Shown here one piece after another: positions 42,813-50,473 of a DNA stretch of 64,000 bases. The DNA comes from Actinoplanes missouriensis 431 (GTDB lineage: Bacteria; Actinomycetota; Actinomycetes; Mycobacteriales; Micromonosporaceae). The DNA is taken from the NCBI RefSeq assembly GCF_000284295.1, contig NC_017093.1, positions 7,006,001-7,070,000 of the forward strand. Direction: 5' to 3'. Positions within the stretch are counted from its first letter, which is position 1; every line of letters begins with the position of its first letter. Below the pieces are notes generated by a model. That model worked only from the letters and a program-made list of their open reading frames with translations, had not been told where the DNA came from and did not search any database. The position numbers and the translations under genes were made by a program.

Positions 42813-42893
42813 GGGGGGCGGGGCGGGCCGGGCCGGGCTGGGGGGCGGGGCGGGGCGGGCCGGGCTGGGGGGCGGGGCGGGCCGGGCCGGGCT
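42813..42893. repeat. 27-bp G-rich tandem repeat
   Basis: Three 27-bp units (each starting GGGGGGCGGGGCGGG at 42813, 42840, 42867), inside a G-rich stretch from about 42795 to 42905. The plus strand has many G runs and could form G-quadruplexes. The gap 42763-43049 holds no gene. Confidence 0.85.
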
Positions 42894-42984
42894 GGGGACG
42901 GGCGGCGCGGGCGGCGCAGGCGCGGGGGCGCCGCCGGGCGGCACGGCCGAGGGCCAGACTCGGCTTGAGGCTCCGGCATTGCCC

Positions 42985-42998
42985 TGGGAGCGCTCCCA
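42985..42998. promoter_or_regulatory. CebR-type LacI-family operator
   Basis: TGGGAGCGCTCCCA is a perfect 14-bp palindrome identical to the operator of CebR, the cellobiose-responsive LacI-family repressor of Streptomyces. It lies 52 bases before the GTG of the secreted RCC1 protein gene. This predicts induction by cello-oligosaccharides. Confidence 0.75.
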
Positions 42999-43049
42999 TG
43001 TGACGATATTCATCGATCCTTAACATTGGCTGGGGAAGAGGGGCGTCGC

Positions 43050-44336
43050 GTGCGGAGAACAGGACGAATGCGGCGGGCAGCAGGCACCGCCATGGCACTG
43101 TTGCTCAGAATCACGGTGGCCGGCCTCGCCGGGACGTCCGGCGCAGCCACCGCCGCCGGGGTAGCGAACGCGGCCGGCGCCGCCAGCGCAGCCAAGACGG
43201 CCAGCGCAGCCAAGACGGCCAGCGCAGCCAAGACGGCCAGCGCAGCCAAGACGGCCAGCGCGGCCGGAGTTGCGAACGCTGCCGCCCCGATCCGGGCCCA
43301 CCTGGCCTCGGGCTACGCGCACACCTGCGCCATCCGCGCCGACGGCGGGCTCTGGTGCTGGGGAAGCAACAGCAGCGGCCAGCTCGGTGACGGCACGACC
43401 ACGACCCGGGCCACCCCGGCGCGGGTCGGTGACGCGACCTGGGTGGCCGTCGACGCCGGCACCGGGTTCACCTGCGGCATCCGTGCCGATGCCAGCCTGT
43501 GGTGCTGGGGAAGCAACACCCGGGGCCAGCTCGGCGACGGCACGACCACCCGGCGTACCACCCCCGTCCAGGTCGGCGCCGGGACGGACTGGGCCACGGT
43601 CAGCACCGGCGACAGCCACACGTGCGCGGTCCGCACCGACGGGACACTGTGGTGCTGGGGCTTCAACCGCCTCGGGCAGCTCGGTGACGGCGCCGTCGTC
43701 TACACCGCCACCGCACCGCAGCGCGTGGACACGGCCACCACCTGGGCGAACGTGGCCACCGGCTACGCGCACACCTGCGCCACCCGCACCGACGGCACCC
43801 TGTGGTGCTGGGGCGACAGTTCGGCCGGGCAGCTCGGTCTCGGCCTGCTCAGCTACCGGACCACCCCGGGCCAGGTCGGCACCCTGACCAGCTGGGACAC
43901 CCTGACGGCCGGGTTCTTCTCCACCTGCGCGACCCGCACCGACGGCACGCTGTGGTGCTGGGGTGAGAACGGTTACGGCCAGCTCGGTGTCACCGGCATC
44001 TACCGGACCACGCCGGTGCAGGTCGGCACGGCCACCGACTGGGCGGGCGTCCGCGCCGGCCTGGACACCGCCTGCGGGACGCGCATCGACGGCTCGCTCT
44101 GGTGCTGGGGCAACAACACCTCAGGCCAGCTCGGCGACGGCACCACGACCCACCGGTACGCCCCGGTGCGCATCGGCGCCGCCTCGGATTGGACCGCCGA
44201 CGTGGCGGCCGGTTTCCACAACTGCGCCGTCCGGGCGAGCGGCACCCTGTGGTGCTGGGGCGACAACGCCTCCGGGCAGCTCGGGGACGGCACCACGGCC
44301 ACCCGCCCGGACCCGCGCCAGGTGACCTTCGCCTGA
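43050..44336 (+). CDS. Secreted RCC1-repeat protein
   Basis: A 428-aa exported protein. The N-terminal signal peptide is basic then hydrophobic (MRRTGRMRRAAG, AMALLLRITVAGLAG). A low-complexity AKTASA linker follows, made by a perfect 18-bp DNA repeat. About seven RCC1-type beta-propeller repeats fill the rest, each with TCAxRxDGxLWCWGxNxxGQLGDG and two Cys per repeat, suited to disulfides outside the cell. GTG 43050 is preferred over TTG 43026 because GAGGGG lies 6 bases upstream. The CebR-type operator 52 bases upstream suggests expression during cellulose use. Propellers of this type bind proteins or sugars; the ligand is unknown. Confidence 0.85.
   Translation: MRRTGRMRRAAGTAMALLLRITVAGLAGTSGAATAAGVANAAGAASAAKTASAAKTASAAKTASAAKTASAAGVANAAAPIRAHLASGYAHTCAIRADGGLWCWGSNSSGQLGDGTTTTRATPARVGDATWVAVDAGTGFTCGIRADASLWCWGSNTRGQLGDGTTTRRTTPVQVGAGTDWATVSTGDSHTCAVRTDGTLWCWGFNRLGQLGDGAVVYTATAPQRVDTATTWANVATGYAHTCATRTDGTLWCWGDSSAGQLGLGLLSYRTTPGQVGTLTSWDTLTAGFFSTCATRTDGTLWCWGENGYGQLGVTGIYRTTPVQVGTATDWAGVRAGLDTACGTRIDGSLWCWGNNTSGQLGDGTTTHRYAPVRIGAASDWTADVAAGFHNCAVRASGTLWCWGDNASGQLGDGTTATRPDPRQVTFA
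43183..43254 (+). repeat. Four perfect 18-bp repeats in the RCC1 gene
   Basis: Units CCAGCGCAGCCAAGACGG at 43183, 43201, 43219 and 43237 are identical. They encode the ASAAKT linker and keep the frame, so copy-number change would only alter linker length. Confidence 0.95.
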
Positions 44337-44391
44337 CCGCTCGGCCCACCCGAACAGCGCGGCCCACCCGAACAGCGCGGTCCCGCCGGCG

Positions 44392-44901
44392 TCACTCGCC
44401 GGTGGGGCCGCCCGTCAGTTCGGCGACGATGTCGATGTGGCCGGTGTGCCGGGCGTACTCCTGGAGCAGGTGGAAGAGGATCCGCTCCAGGGAGGCCGGG
44501 TCGGCGCCGTCCCAGCGGGGACCCGGCCGGCCGATCGCGTCCAGGGCGGTCCCGCGGGCGACGGCCGTGGTGTGCTCGCCCTGGGCGCGCAGCTCGGCGG
44601 TCAGCTGCTCCAGGGACTCCGCGGGGCCGACGTGCCAGCGGTCGTCACGGCGGTCGGCCCACGGGTCGTCGACGGGGGCGCCCTGGAAACCCCACTCGAT
44701 CCAGCGGCGTTCCACGTGGCGCAGGTGCTTGACCAGCTCCAGCGGGGTCCAGCCGGAGGGCAGGCGGCTGGCGCGCAGCTCGGCGGCCGGCAGCGCGGCC
44801 ACCTTGGACAGCAGGGTCTCCCGGTAGTAGTCCAGGTAGCGGACGAAGACCTCGGCCTGGTCGGCGGCGGGCGTCGTCGGTGCGGGGAACTCGATGGTCA
44901 T
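44392..44901 (-). CDS. DinB-superfamily protein (DUF664)
   Basis: A 169-aa four-helix protein. Blocks are RYLDYYRETLLSKVAALP, SGWTPLELVKHLRHVERRW with a metal-ligand His, and LLQEYARHTGHIDIVAEL with two more His. This spacing is that of DinB/YfiT metal enzymes; many actinobacterial members are mycothiol-dependent transferases. Its start overlaps the stop of the upstream EEP gene by four bases (ATGA), so both are co-translated. The substrate is unknown. Confidence 0.9.
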   Translation of the reverse strand: MTIEFPAPTTPAADQAEVFVRYLDYYRETLLSKVAALPAAELRASRLPSGWTPLELVKHLRHVERRWIEWGFQGAPVDDPWADRRDDRWHVGPAESLEQLTAELRAQGEHTTAVARGTALDAIGRPGPRWDGADPASLERILFHLLQEYARHTGHIDIVAELTGGPTGE

Positions 44902-45671
44902 CCGCCGAGTATGTCCAGGTCCACGCGTACCGGATAGTGGTCCGAAGCGTGATCCGTCAGCTCGGTGCGGATGACCTGCGGGGTGCCGGCCCGGCTCGCC
45001 AGCCGCGGGCTGACCAGCACGTAGTCGAGGCGCATCGAGCCGAACTCCTTGCCGCCCAGGCCCGTGGTGGGCACGGTGGTTCCGGCGGTGCGGCCCAGGT
45101 CCGTGAAGCCGGCCTCCAGGAAGGCGGCCACCGCGCGGGTGTCCGGCTCGCCGGACGGGCTCACGTGGCGCGGGCGGTAGCGGGGCGGCAGCTCGGCCAG
45201 CGCCGCCGCGTGGTCCTCGGCGGGGGCCAGGCCGTTCAGGTCGCCGGCGATCAAGGTCAGGCCGGAACCGGTGGCGTGGCGGGCGGCCAGCCAGCGGGCC
45301 TCGCGCATCCGGCGGTACGGGGAGAACGGGTTGAGGTGGGTGCTCACCACGGTCAGCGGGCCGGCCGCCGTGGGGACCGTGACGGCGGCCGCCGCGTGAT
45401 GGAGACGCCAGCGCACGCTCGACCGGCGGGTGATCCGCAGCGGTGGACGGACCAGCACCGCCACCGGCTGACCGAACACCGAGCGGGACAGGTGCGCCGT
45501 CATGCCGGTGGCTTCGGCGAAGGCGGTGAGTTTCCGTCCCCCGTACCCGTCGAAATCGCGAAGCTCTTGGACCGCCAGGATGTCCGGTCGCTCGGCCTTG
45601 ACCACCTCGATGATCGCCGGAAGGCGATCGCCTCCGCCGAGGCGGATGTTCCAGGTCAGGAACCGCAGCAT
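44898..45671 (-). CDS. Endonuclease/exonuclease/phosphatase family protein
   Basis: A 257-aa EEP-fold hydrolase. The motifs are LTWNIRLG, ILAVQELRDF (metal-binding Glu), VVSTHLNPFSP, IAGDLNGLAP (catalytic Asp/Asn), MRLDYVLVSP, and a C-terminal ASDHYPV (catalytic His). No signal peptide is present, so it is probably cytosolic. Members cleave phosphodiester or phosphomonoester bonds in nucleic acids, nucleotides or lipids. It overlaps both neighbours (one base with the PAP2 gene upstream, four with DinB downstream) in a tight operon. Confidence 0.88.
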   Translation of the reverse strand: MLRFLTWNIRLGGGDRLPAIIEVVKAERPDILAVQELRDFDGYGGRKLTAFAEATGMTAHLSRSVFGQPVAVLVRPPLRITRRSSVRWRLHHAAAAVTVPTAAGPLTVVSTHLNPFSPYRRMREARWLAARHATGSGLTLIAGDLNGLAPAEDHAAALAELPPRYRPRHVSPSGEPDTRAVAAFLEAGFTDLGRTAGTTVPTTGLGGKEFGSMRLDYVLVSPRLASRAGTPQVIRTELTDHASDHYPVRVDLDILGG

Positions 45672-47152
45672 CAGCGGGCCGGCTCTAGGCGATCAGAATC
45701 AGTCGCCGCGACCGCTTCTGACGCTGCCTCGGTGGCCGATGCGGGGTGCGCGTTCGGGCGGATCGTGAACCAGAGGACGGTCAGCCAGGCGGTGGTGAGG
45801 ATGGCGGCGCCCAGCATGTCGGTGGGGTGGTGCATGCCCCGGTACATGCGGGAGAGCGCCACGCCGAGCGGCATGATCACCGCGAGCGCCGGGAAGATCC
45901 AGCGCCAGGGCTGACGAATCCGGGCCATCGTGATGATCGCGATGGCGGCCCAGAGGCACATCGTCGCGGCGATGTGGCCGGACGGGAACGACGAGGTCGG
46001 CATCTGGCCGTCGAGCTGCTCGACCGGCGGGCGGGGACGGCCGACCGCGGCCGCCGCGCAGAGGAAGAGGGTGAGCTCGCCGACCATGGTCAGCACCAGG
46101 AACAGCACCGGGCGCCACTGCCGCCAGAGCGCCAGCGCGAGCGGGCAGAAGATCAGCGAGATGAAGAGGATCGCGTGCGTGTCACCGGCCTTGCTCCATG
46201 CCCAGCTCCACTTGTCGAGACGCTCGGTGCGGAACGTCTGCAGCCACTCGACGAAGCCGGTGTCGAAGCCCGGCGTCCACCGGGTCACCGTGTATCCGAC
46301 CAGGTAGAGCAGACCGAAGACGAACACCCAGCCGACCAGGATCTCGGCGGCCTTGGCCCACGGGTGCGGTAGGACCGGGCCCTCGGCGGGCGCCAGGCGC
46401 AGGTCCGGACCGGCCTCCGGCTCCAGGCCGTCGGTCAGGTGCGGATCGGTGTGGCCGGCCTCGCGGCGCCACATCCGGAACGCGTACGCGGTAGCGCTGA
46501 TCCACGCCACGCCGAGCAGCCACCCGGCGAGGACGTCGGAGAGGAAGTGCACGCCGAGCGCGATCCGGGTGAACCCGATCGCCGCGACGATCACCGCCGC
46601 CGCGCCGATGAAGAACGGCCGCCACCGGCGCCGCACGGCGGGCAGGAAGACCAGCACGATCATCCCGTAGACGACCATCGAACCGAGCGCGTGCCCGCTC
46701 GGGAAGCTGTTGCCGGGCGCGGTCGCGACCGGGACCTCGACGACCGGGCGGACCCGGCCGATCAGCGCCTTGAGCGACGGGTCCAGGATCATCGCCCCGA
46801 GGCCGGTGACCACCAGGTAGAGCGCCGGGCGTGGCCGGCGCCGGATGATCAGCATCAGCACCAGCAGCGCGACCAGCGGAATCATGAAGCCGCGCCCGCC
46901 GGCCGAGGAGATCTGCTGCAGCACCGCGACCACTGTCTCCGAGCCGGACGCCCAGCGGTTCAGGCCGTCCGCCACCGACCGGTCGAGGTCCTGCAGCGGT
47001 CCCCAGTGGAACCGGACCAGCAGCAACAGCACGCCGAAGCCGAGGCCGACCGCCAGCACCGCGATCAAGCCGAGCACGCTGCGCTCGGCGAAGTGCCGGA
47101 CCGGCGCCCAGCCGGTGCGCTCTACCACACGGGTGTCATCCATCTGCGCCAC
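45671..47152 (-). CDS. Tandem PAP2 phosphatase membrane protein
   Basis: A 493-aa membrane protein with two PAP2 domains. Domain 1 has KALIGRVRP, SFPSGH and TRIALGVHFLSD. Domain 2 has VGRPRPPVE, SSFPSGH and SRMYRGMHHPTD. In domain 2 the first motif lacks the usual Lys six residues before RP. About 12 hydrophobic helices are present. Lipid phosphatases of this kind act on undecaprenyl or phosphatidyl phosphates on the outer face. GTG 47152 is the furthest start; ATG 47143 is possible. It lies next to BrkB and lipid-kinase genes on the same strand, suggesting envelope-lipid metabolism. Confidence 0.9.
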   Translation of the reverse strand: MAQMDDTRVVERTGWAPVRHFAERSVLGLIAVLAVGLGFGVLLLLVRFHWGPLQDLDRSVADGLNRWASGSETVVAVLQQISSAGGRGFMIPLVALLVLMLIIRRRPRPALYLVVTGLGAMILDPSLKALIGRVRPVVEVPVATAPGNSFPSGHALGSMVVYGMIVLVFLPAVRRRWRPFFIGAAAVIVAAIGFTRIALGVHFLSDVLAGWLLGVAWISATAYAFRMWRREAGHTDPHLTDGLEPEAGPDLRLAPAEGPVLPHPWAKAAEILVGWVFVFGLLYLVGYTVTRWTPGFDTGFVEWLQTFRTERLDKWSWAWSKAGDTHAILFISLIFCPLALALWRQWRPVLFLVLTMVGELTLFLCAAAAVGRPRPPVEQLDGQMPTSSFPSGHIAATMCLWAAIAIITMARIRQPWRWIFPALAVIMPLGVALSRMYRGMHHPTDMLGAAILTTAWLTVLWFTIRPNAHPASATEAASEAVAATDSDRLEPAR

Positions 47153-47161
47153 GCGCCGTTC

Positions 47162-48130
47162 TTACCCGGACGGTTCGACCGGTACACCGGGTGCCCGTTG
47201 TGCCGGGATGTCCGGTTCCGGCTCCCACTGGTCCTCCTGCGCGGGCCGGGCGCCCACCCGGCTCGCCTCCAGCTGCGCGGCGAACGCCAGACCCAGGAAG
47301 AACGCGACACCCGTCAGGTTCGCCCAGAGCAGCAACGCCATGATCGCGGTCAGCGGCCCGTAGGTCGCGCCGAAGCTGTCACTCACCCGGATGTACCCGG
47401 CCAGCAGCAGACTCGCGATCCACCAGAGCACGGTCGCCACCACGGCACCGAAGAGCAGCCAGGACAGCGCCGGCTGCTTGCGCCGCGCCGAGTACCGGAA
47501 CAGCGCGCCGACCGCGAACACGATAAGCGCCAGGCTGACCGGCCAGCGCACCACGTCCCACGCCACCCGGACCCCGCCGGGCAGGCCGAACTCGCGTTCC
47601 GCCGACTCCCCCGCCGCCCGGCCCGCCACGAGCAGCAGGAAGCCGAAGAGCGCGGGCAGCCCGGCGGTGAACGCGAGGACCGCGGCCCGGATGTACTTCG
47701 CGATCGCCGGGCGATCCCGCTCCACCCCGTAGATCCGGTTCGCGCCCCGCTCCACCTGCGCCATCGCCGTGGTCAGCGCCACCAGGCCGGTCACCATACC
47801 GAGCGCCAGGGCCAGCTCGCCGGCCTCCTCGGTCTTGTCGCCGTCGTCCAGCAGCTCGCGGACCACGGGTTCGCTCGCCCCCGGGGTGAGCGCGATGACG
47901 GTGTCCGCGACCACCTGGCCGCCGGACTCCACCCCGAGATCCGTGGCCAGGCCGGAGAGCGCGATCAGGAACGGCACGATCGCCAGGCACAGCTGCAGCG
48001 CGAACGCCCGGGAGTGGCTGAAGCCGTCGCCGTACCGGAACCGGATGAACGCGTCCCGCAGCAGCGGCCACCGGCCGTAGTGCCGCAGCGCCACGAACGC
48101 GTCGTCGGCGGAGAGCTCGTCCCCGGACAT
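47162..48130 (-). CDS. YihY/BrkB-family membrane protein
   Basis: A 322-aa membrane protein with about six helices. The family signature is FSHSRAFALQLCLAIVPFLIALSGL near the N-terminus, TAMAQVERGANRIYGVERDRP, and DSFGATYGPLTAIMALLLWANLTG near the end. The family was once misnamed ribonuclease BN; its role is uncertain, possibly lipid or ion transport. ATG 48130 is used. A TTG at 48166 overlapping the lipid-kinase stop as TTGA is the alternative and would add 12 residues. A disordered Pro/Glu tail follows the last helix. Confidence 0.9.
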   Translation of the reverse strand: MSGDELSADDAFVALRHYGRWPLLRDAFIRFRYGDGFSHSRAFALQLCLAIVPFLIALSGLATDLGVESGGQVVADTVIALTPGASEPVVRELLDDGDKTEEAGELALALGMVTGLVALTTAMAQVERGANRIYGVERDRPAIAKYIRAAVLAFTAGLPALFGFLLLVAGRAAGESAEREFGLPGGVRVAWDVVRWPVSLALIVFAVGALFRYSARRKQPALSWLLFGAVVATVLWWIASLLLAGYIRVSDSFGATYGPLTAIMALLLWANLTGVAFFLGLAFAAQLEASRVGARPAQEDQWEPEPDIPAQRAPGVPVEPSG

Positions 48131-48162
48131 CGTGCGGGTCTCGGGGACCGGTTCGGTACTGC

Positions 48163-49110
48163 TCAAAGCTGTTCCGCCCGATCGGCCACGGCGCCGGCGT
48201 CCTCCGCCAGGTCGGGGTCGGCGTCCGGCTGCGGCACGCAGAGCAGCAGCGCTTTCGGTCGTACGTGAATCTTCATGACCTTCCCCGGTGCGATCAGATC
48301 TCCGTCCAGCTGCCGGGGCTGTGCCCGGTTGCTGTAGATCTCCACACGCGATGCGGTGTACGTCTCCATCAGCGGCACCCGGTCCTGCCGGCGCAGCACC
48401 GCCCAGGCGAGCGCCGCCCAGTGCGCCAGGTTCGCCGGGCTGAGGATCGCCACGTTCAGCTTGCCGTCGTCCGGTTCGGCCTTGCTGAGCAGCCGCACGC
48501 CGCCCTGCAACCGGCCCACGTTGCCCACGATGATCGCGCGCGGGTGGCGGGGCATCGGCGCGCCGCCGTCCAGCCGGATCCGGGCCCGCATCGGACGGTC
48601 CAGCAGGTGCTTGGCGGCGCCTCCGACGTACGCCAGCCAGCCGATCCGCCGTTTCGCGGTCTCCGACGTGTCCTCCAGCATCTGGGCGTCGAAGCCCATG
48701 CCGGCCATCACCACGAAACACCTGTCGTCGATCATGCCGACGTCGATCCGGCGGCGGCCGCCCTCGAGCGCCACCTGCAGGCCGGTAGCCGGGTCGGTGC
48801 CGAGGCCCAGGTTCGCGGCGAGCAGGTTGCCGGTGCCGGCCGGGAGGACGGCCAGCGCGGTCCTCGTCCCGGCCAGGGCGGTGACGACAGCCGTCACCGT
48901 GCCGTCGCCGCCGCACGCGAAGACCAGCTCGGCGCCGTCCGCCATCGCCTTCTTCGCCTGGCCACGGCCGGGGTCCTCGGGCGTCGTCTCGTACCACCGG
49001 GGCTCGGGCCAGCCGGCCTTCTGCAGAGCCTCGCCGACGGCGGCACGCAAATGATCGAGATCGGCCACCTTGACGGGGTTCACCACGACGGCGGAGCGGG
49101 GTCCAGTCAC
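48163..49110 (-). CDS. Diacylglycerol/lipid kinase (YegS/DgkB-like)
   Basis: A 315-aa lipid kinase. SAVVVNPVK starts the fold, ACGGDGTVTAV (67-71 GGDGT) binds ATP, and LPAGTGNLLAANL is the second conserved loop. The C-terminal beta sandwich has DDGKLNVAIL and LDGD near the end. It phosphorylates diacylglycerol or a related lipid to recycle phospholipids. GTG 49110 gives the family N-terminus and lies 7 bases after a CACACT -10, so the transcript looks leaderless. The PAP2 gene two genes downstream would catalyse the reverse reaction type. Confidence 0.92.
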   Translation of the reverse strand: MTGPRSAVVVNPVKVADLDHLRAAVGEALQKAGWPEPRWYETTPEDPGRGQAKKAMADGAELVFACGGDGTVTAVVTALAGTRTALAVLPAGTGNLLAANLGLGTDPATGLQVALEGGRRRIDVGMIDDRCFVVMAGMGFDAQMLEDTSETAKRRIGWLAYVGGAAKHLLDRPMRARIRLDGGAPMPRHPRAIIVGNVGRLQGGVRLLSKAEPDDGKLNVAILSPANLAHWAALAWAVLRRQDRVPLMETYTASRVEIYSNRAQPRQLDGDLIAPGKVMKIHVRPKALLLCVPQPDADPDLAEDAGAVADRAEQL

Positions 49111-49117
49111 GGTGCTC

Positions 49118-49123
49118 AGTGTG
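49118..49123 (-). promoter_or_regulatory. -10 of leaderless lipid-kinase promoter
   Basis: On the minus strand CACACT ends 7 bases before GTG 49110. It faces an equivalent element for the divergent DUF1990 gene only 67 bases away. Confidence 0.5.
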
Positions 49124-49165
49124 CCGGACGCCCGGCACCCCGGCGACCCGAGTGACGCCGGGAGG

Positions 49166-49171
49166 CACACT
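49166..49171 (+). promoter_or_regulatory. -10 of leaderless DUF1990 promoter
   Basis: CACACT ends 6 bases before GTG 49178, mirroring the element at 49118-49123. Confidence 0.5.
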
Positions 49172-49177
49172 GCACAG

Positions 49178-49666
49178 GTGACCGAGCTGACTTATCCACA
49201 CGTCGGGGCGACCCGTACCGGCCCGCTCCCGGCCGGGTACCGCCACCTGCGCTACCGCACCCGGATCGGCGCCGGCGAGGCCGTCCTCACCCGGGCCGGC
49301 GAGGCGATTCTCACGTTCGCGATGCACCGGGCCACCGGGGCACGGATCGTCGCCGACGCCGGGCGCGCCGCTCCCGGCGTCCGGCTCACCGTGGGCCTGG
49401 GCCCGCTGCGCGCGCCCTGCGAGGTTGTCTGGGTCTCCGAGCACGGCTTCGGGTACGGGACCCGCCCCGGTCACCCTGCCACCGGCGAGGAGGCGTTCCA
49501 GGTCGAGATCGACGACCGGGGCGACGTGTGGTTCACGGTCACCGCGTTCAGCCGCCCGGCCGGGACCCTGATGCGGCTCGGCGGTCCGGTGGCGGTGGGG
49601 TTCCAGCACCTGTACGCGCGCCTGTGCGGCCGGGCGCTACGGCGGGTGAGTACCGTTACGTCGTGA
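49178..49666 (+). CDS. DUF1990 family protein
   Basis: A 162-aa protein. The N-terminal LTYPHVGATRTGPLPAGY, then GYRHLRYRTRIGAG, and the C-terminal FGYGTRPGHPATGEEAF, VWFTVTAFSRPA are the DUF1990 blocks. The fold is predicted to be a helix-grip beta barrel; the function is unknown. GTG 49178 matches the family start and the leaderless -10. Its stop overlaps the start of the MBL-fold gene (GTGA), so the two are coupled. Confidence 0.9.
   Translation: MTELTYPHVGATRTGPLPAGYRHLRYRTRIGAGEAVLTRAGEAILTFAMHRATGARIVADAGRAAPGVRLTVGLGPLRAPCEVVWVSEHGFGYGTRPGHPATGEEAFQVEIDDRGDVWFTVTAFSRPAGTLMRLGGPVAVGFQHLYARLCGRALRRVSTVTS
49651..49656 (+). promoter_or_regulatory. Possible internal -10 before the MBL gene
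   Basis: TACCGT lies 6 bases before GTG 49663, inside the end of the DUF1990 gene. It could give a separate leaderless transcript, but the gene is also coupled by overlap, so chance is possible. Confidence 0.35.
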
Positions 49667-50439
49667 GTACGACATCGGTCACCTGGTGGGGACACAGCAC
49701 CGTCTGGCTCGCCGACTCCGGCGTCACCCTGCTCACCGACCCGGTGCTCACCGACCGCCTCGCCCACCTGCGCCGGATGGCCGGCCCGACGCCGTCGCTG
49801 CCCGGGGCGCCCGACGCCGTGCTCCTGTCGCATCTGCACGCCGACCACTTCCACGCCGCCTCGCTGAAAGCCGTGCCCGGTTCACCTCTTCTCGTGGTTC
49901 CGCGCGGCGCCGGGTCGTTCACCGCGAAAGCGCTGGGCCGCGCGGCGGCCCAGCGCGTGATCGAGGTCGCGCCGGGTGAGGAGACGACCATTGCGGGGGT
50001 ACGGGTCCGCGCCGTCCCCGCCCGGCACGACGGAGGCCGCGGCCCGTGGTCGCGGGAACGAGCCGTCGCCCTCGGTTACGTCATCGAGGGCAGCGCGCGC
50101 ACCTGGTTCGCGGGCGACACCGGACTCTTCGACGAGATGTCCTCGATCGGGCCGCTGGACCTGGCGCTGATCCCGGTCGGCGGCTGGGGGCCGACGCTCG
50201 GCGCGCACGGCCACCTCGACGCGGTGGACGCGGCCGAGGCGCTGCGCCGGGTCAAGACGGCCTGGGCGGTGCCGGTGCACTACGGCACGCTCTGGCCGGC
50301 CGGGATGGGCCGGATCCGGCGGCACATGTTCGACGAGCCGGGGGCGCGGTTCGCCGAGCACGCCGCCCGCACGTCACCGGAGACCCGGGTGCGGGTGCTG
50401 GCACACGGCGAGACTCTGACGGTGGGGCCGGCGGCATGA
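49663..50439 (+). CDS. MBL-fold metallo-hydrolase (UlaG/RomA-like)
   Basis: A 258-aa metallo-beta-lactamase-fold enzyme. WWGHSTVWL starts the fold, LLSHLHADHFH is the HxHxDH zinc motif, ARHDGGRGPW holds the next His, WFAGDTGLFDEM the bridging Asp, and VPVHYGTLWP the last His. The closest relatives act as phosphodiesterases or lactonases, for example NAPE-phospholipase-D-like enzymes. It has no signal peptide. The lipid-gene neighbourhood makes a phospholipid-type substrate plausible but unproven. Confidence 0.9.
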   Translation: MSTTSVTWWGHSTVWLADSGVTLLTDPVLTDRLAHLRRMAGPTPSLPGAPDAVLLSHLHADHFHAASLKAVPGSPLLVVPRGAGSFTAKALGRAAAQRVIEVAPGEETTIAGVRVRAVPARHDGGRGPWSRERAVALGYVIEGSARTWFAGDTGLFDEMSSIGPLDLALIPVGGWGPTLGAHGHLDAVDAAEALRRVKTAWAVPVHYGTLWPAGMGRIRRHMFDEPGARFAEHAARTSPETRVRVLAHGETLTVGPAA

Positions 50440-50473
50440 TCACATCCGTCCGGTCCGGCCCCGGAGGCCCGGA

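Noticed and set aside
42737..43013. Minus-strand Pro-rich frames across the G-rich repeats
   Set aside because: They only translate the 27-bp array (PSPARPAPP units) and lack starts with ribosome sites.
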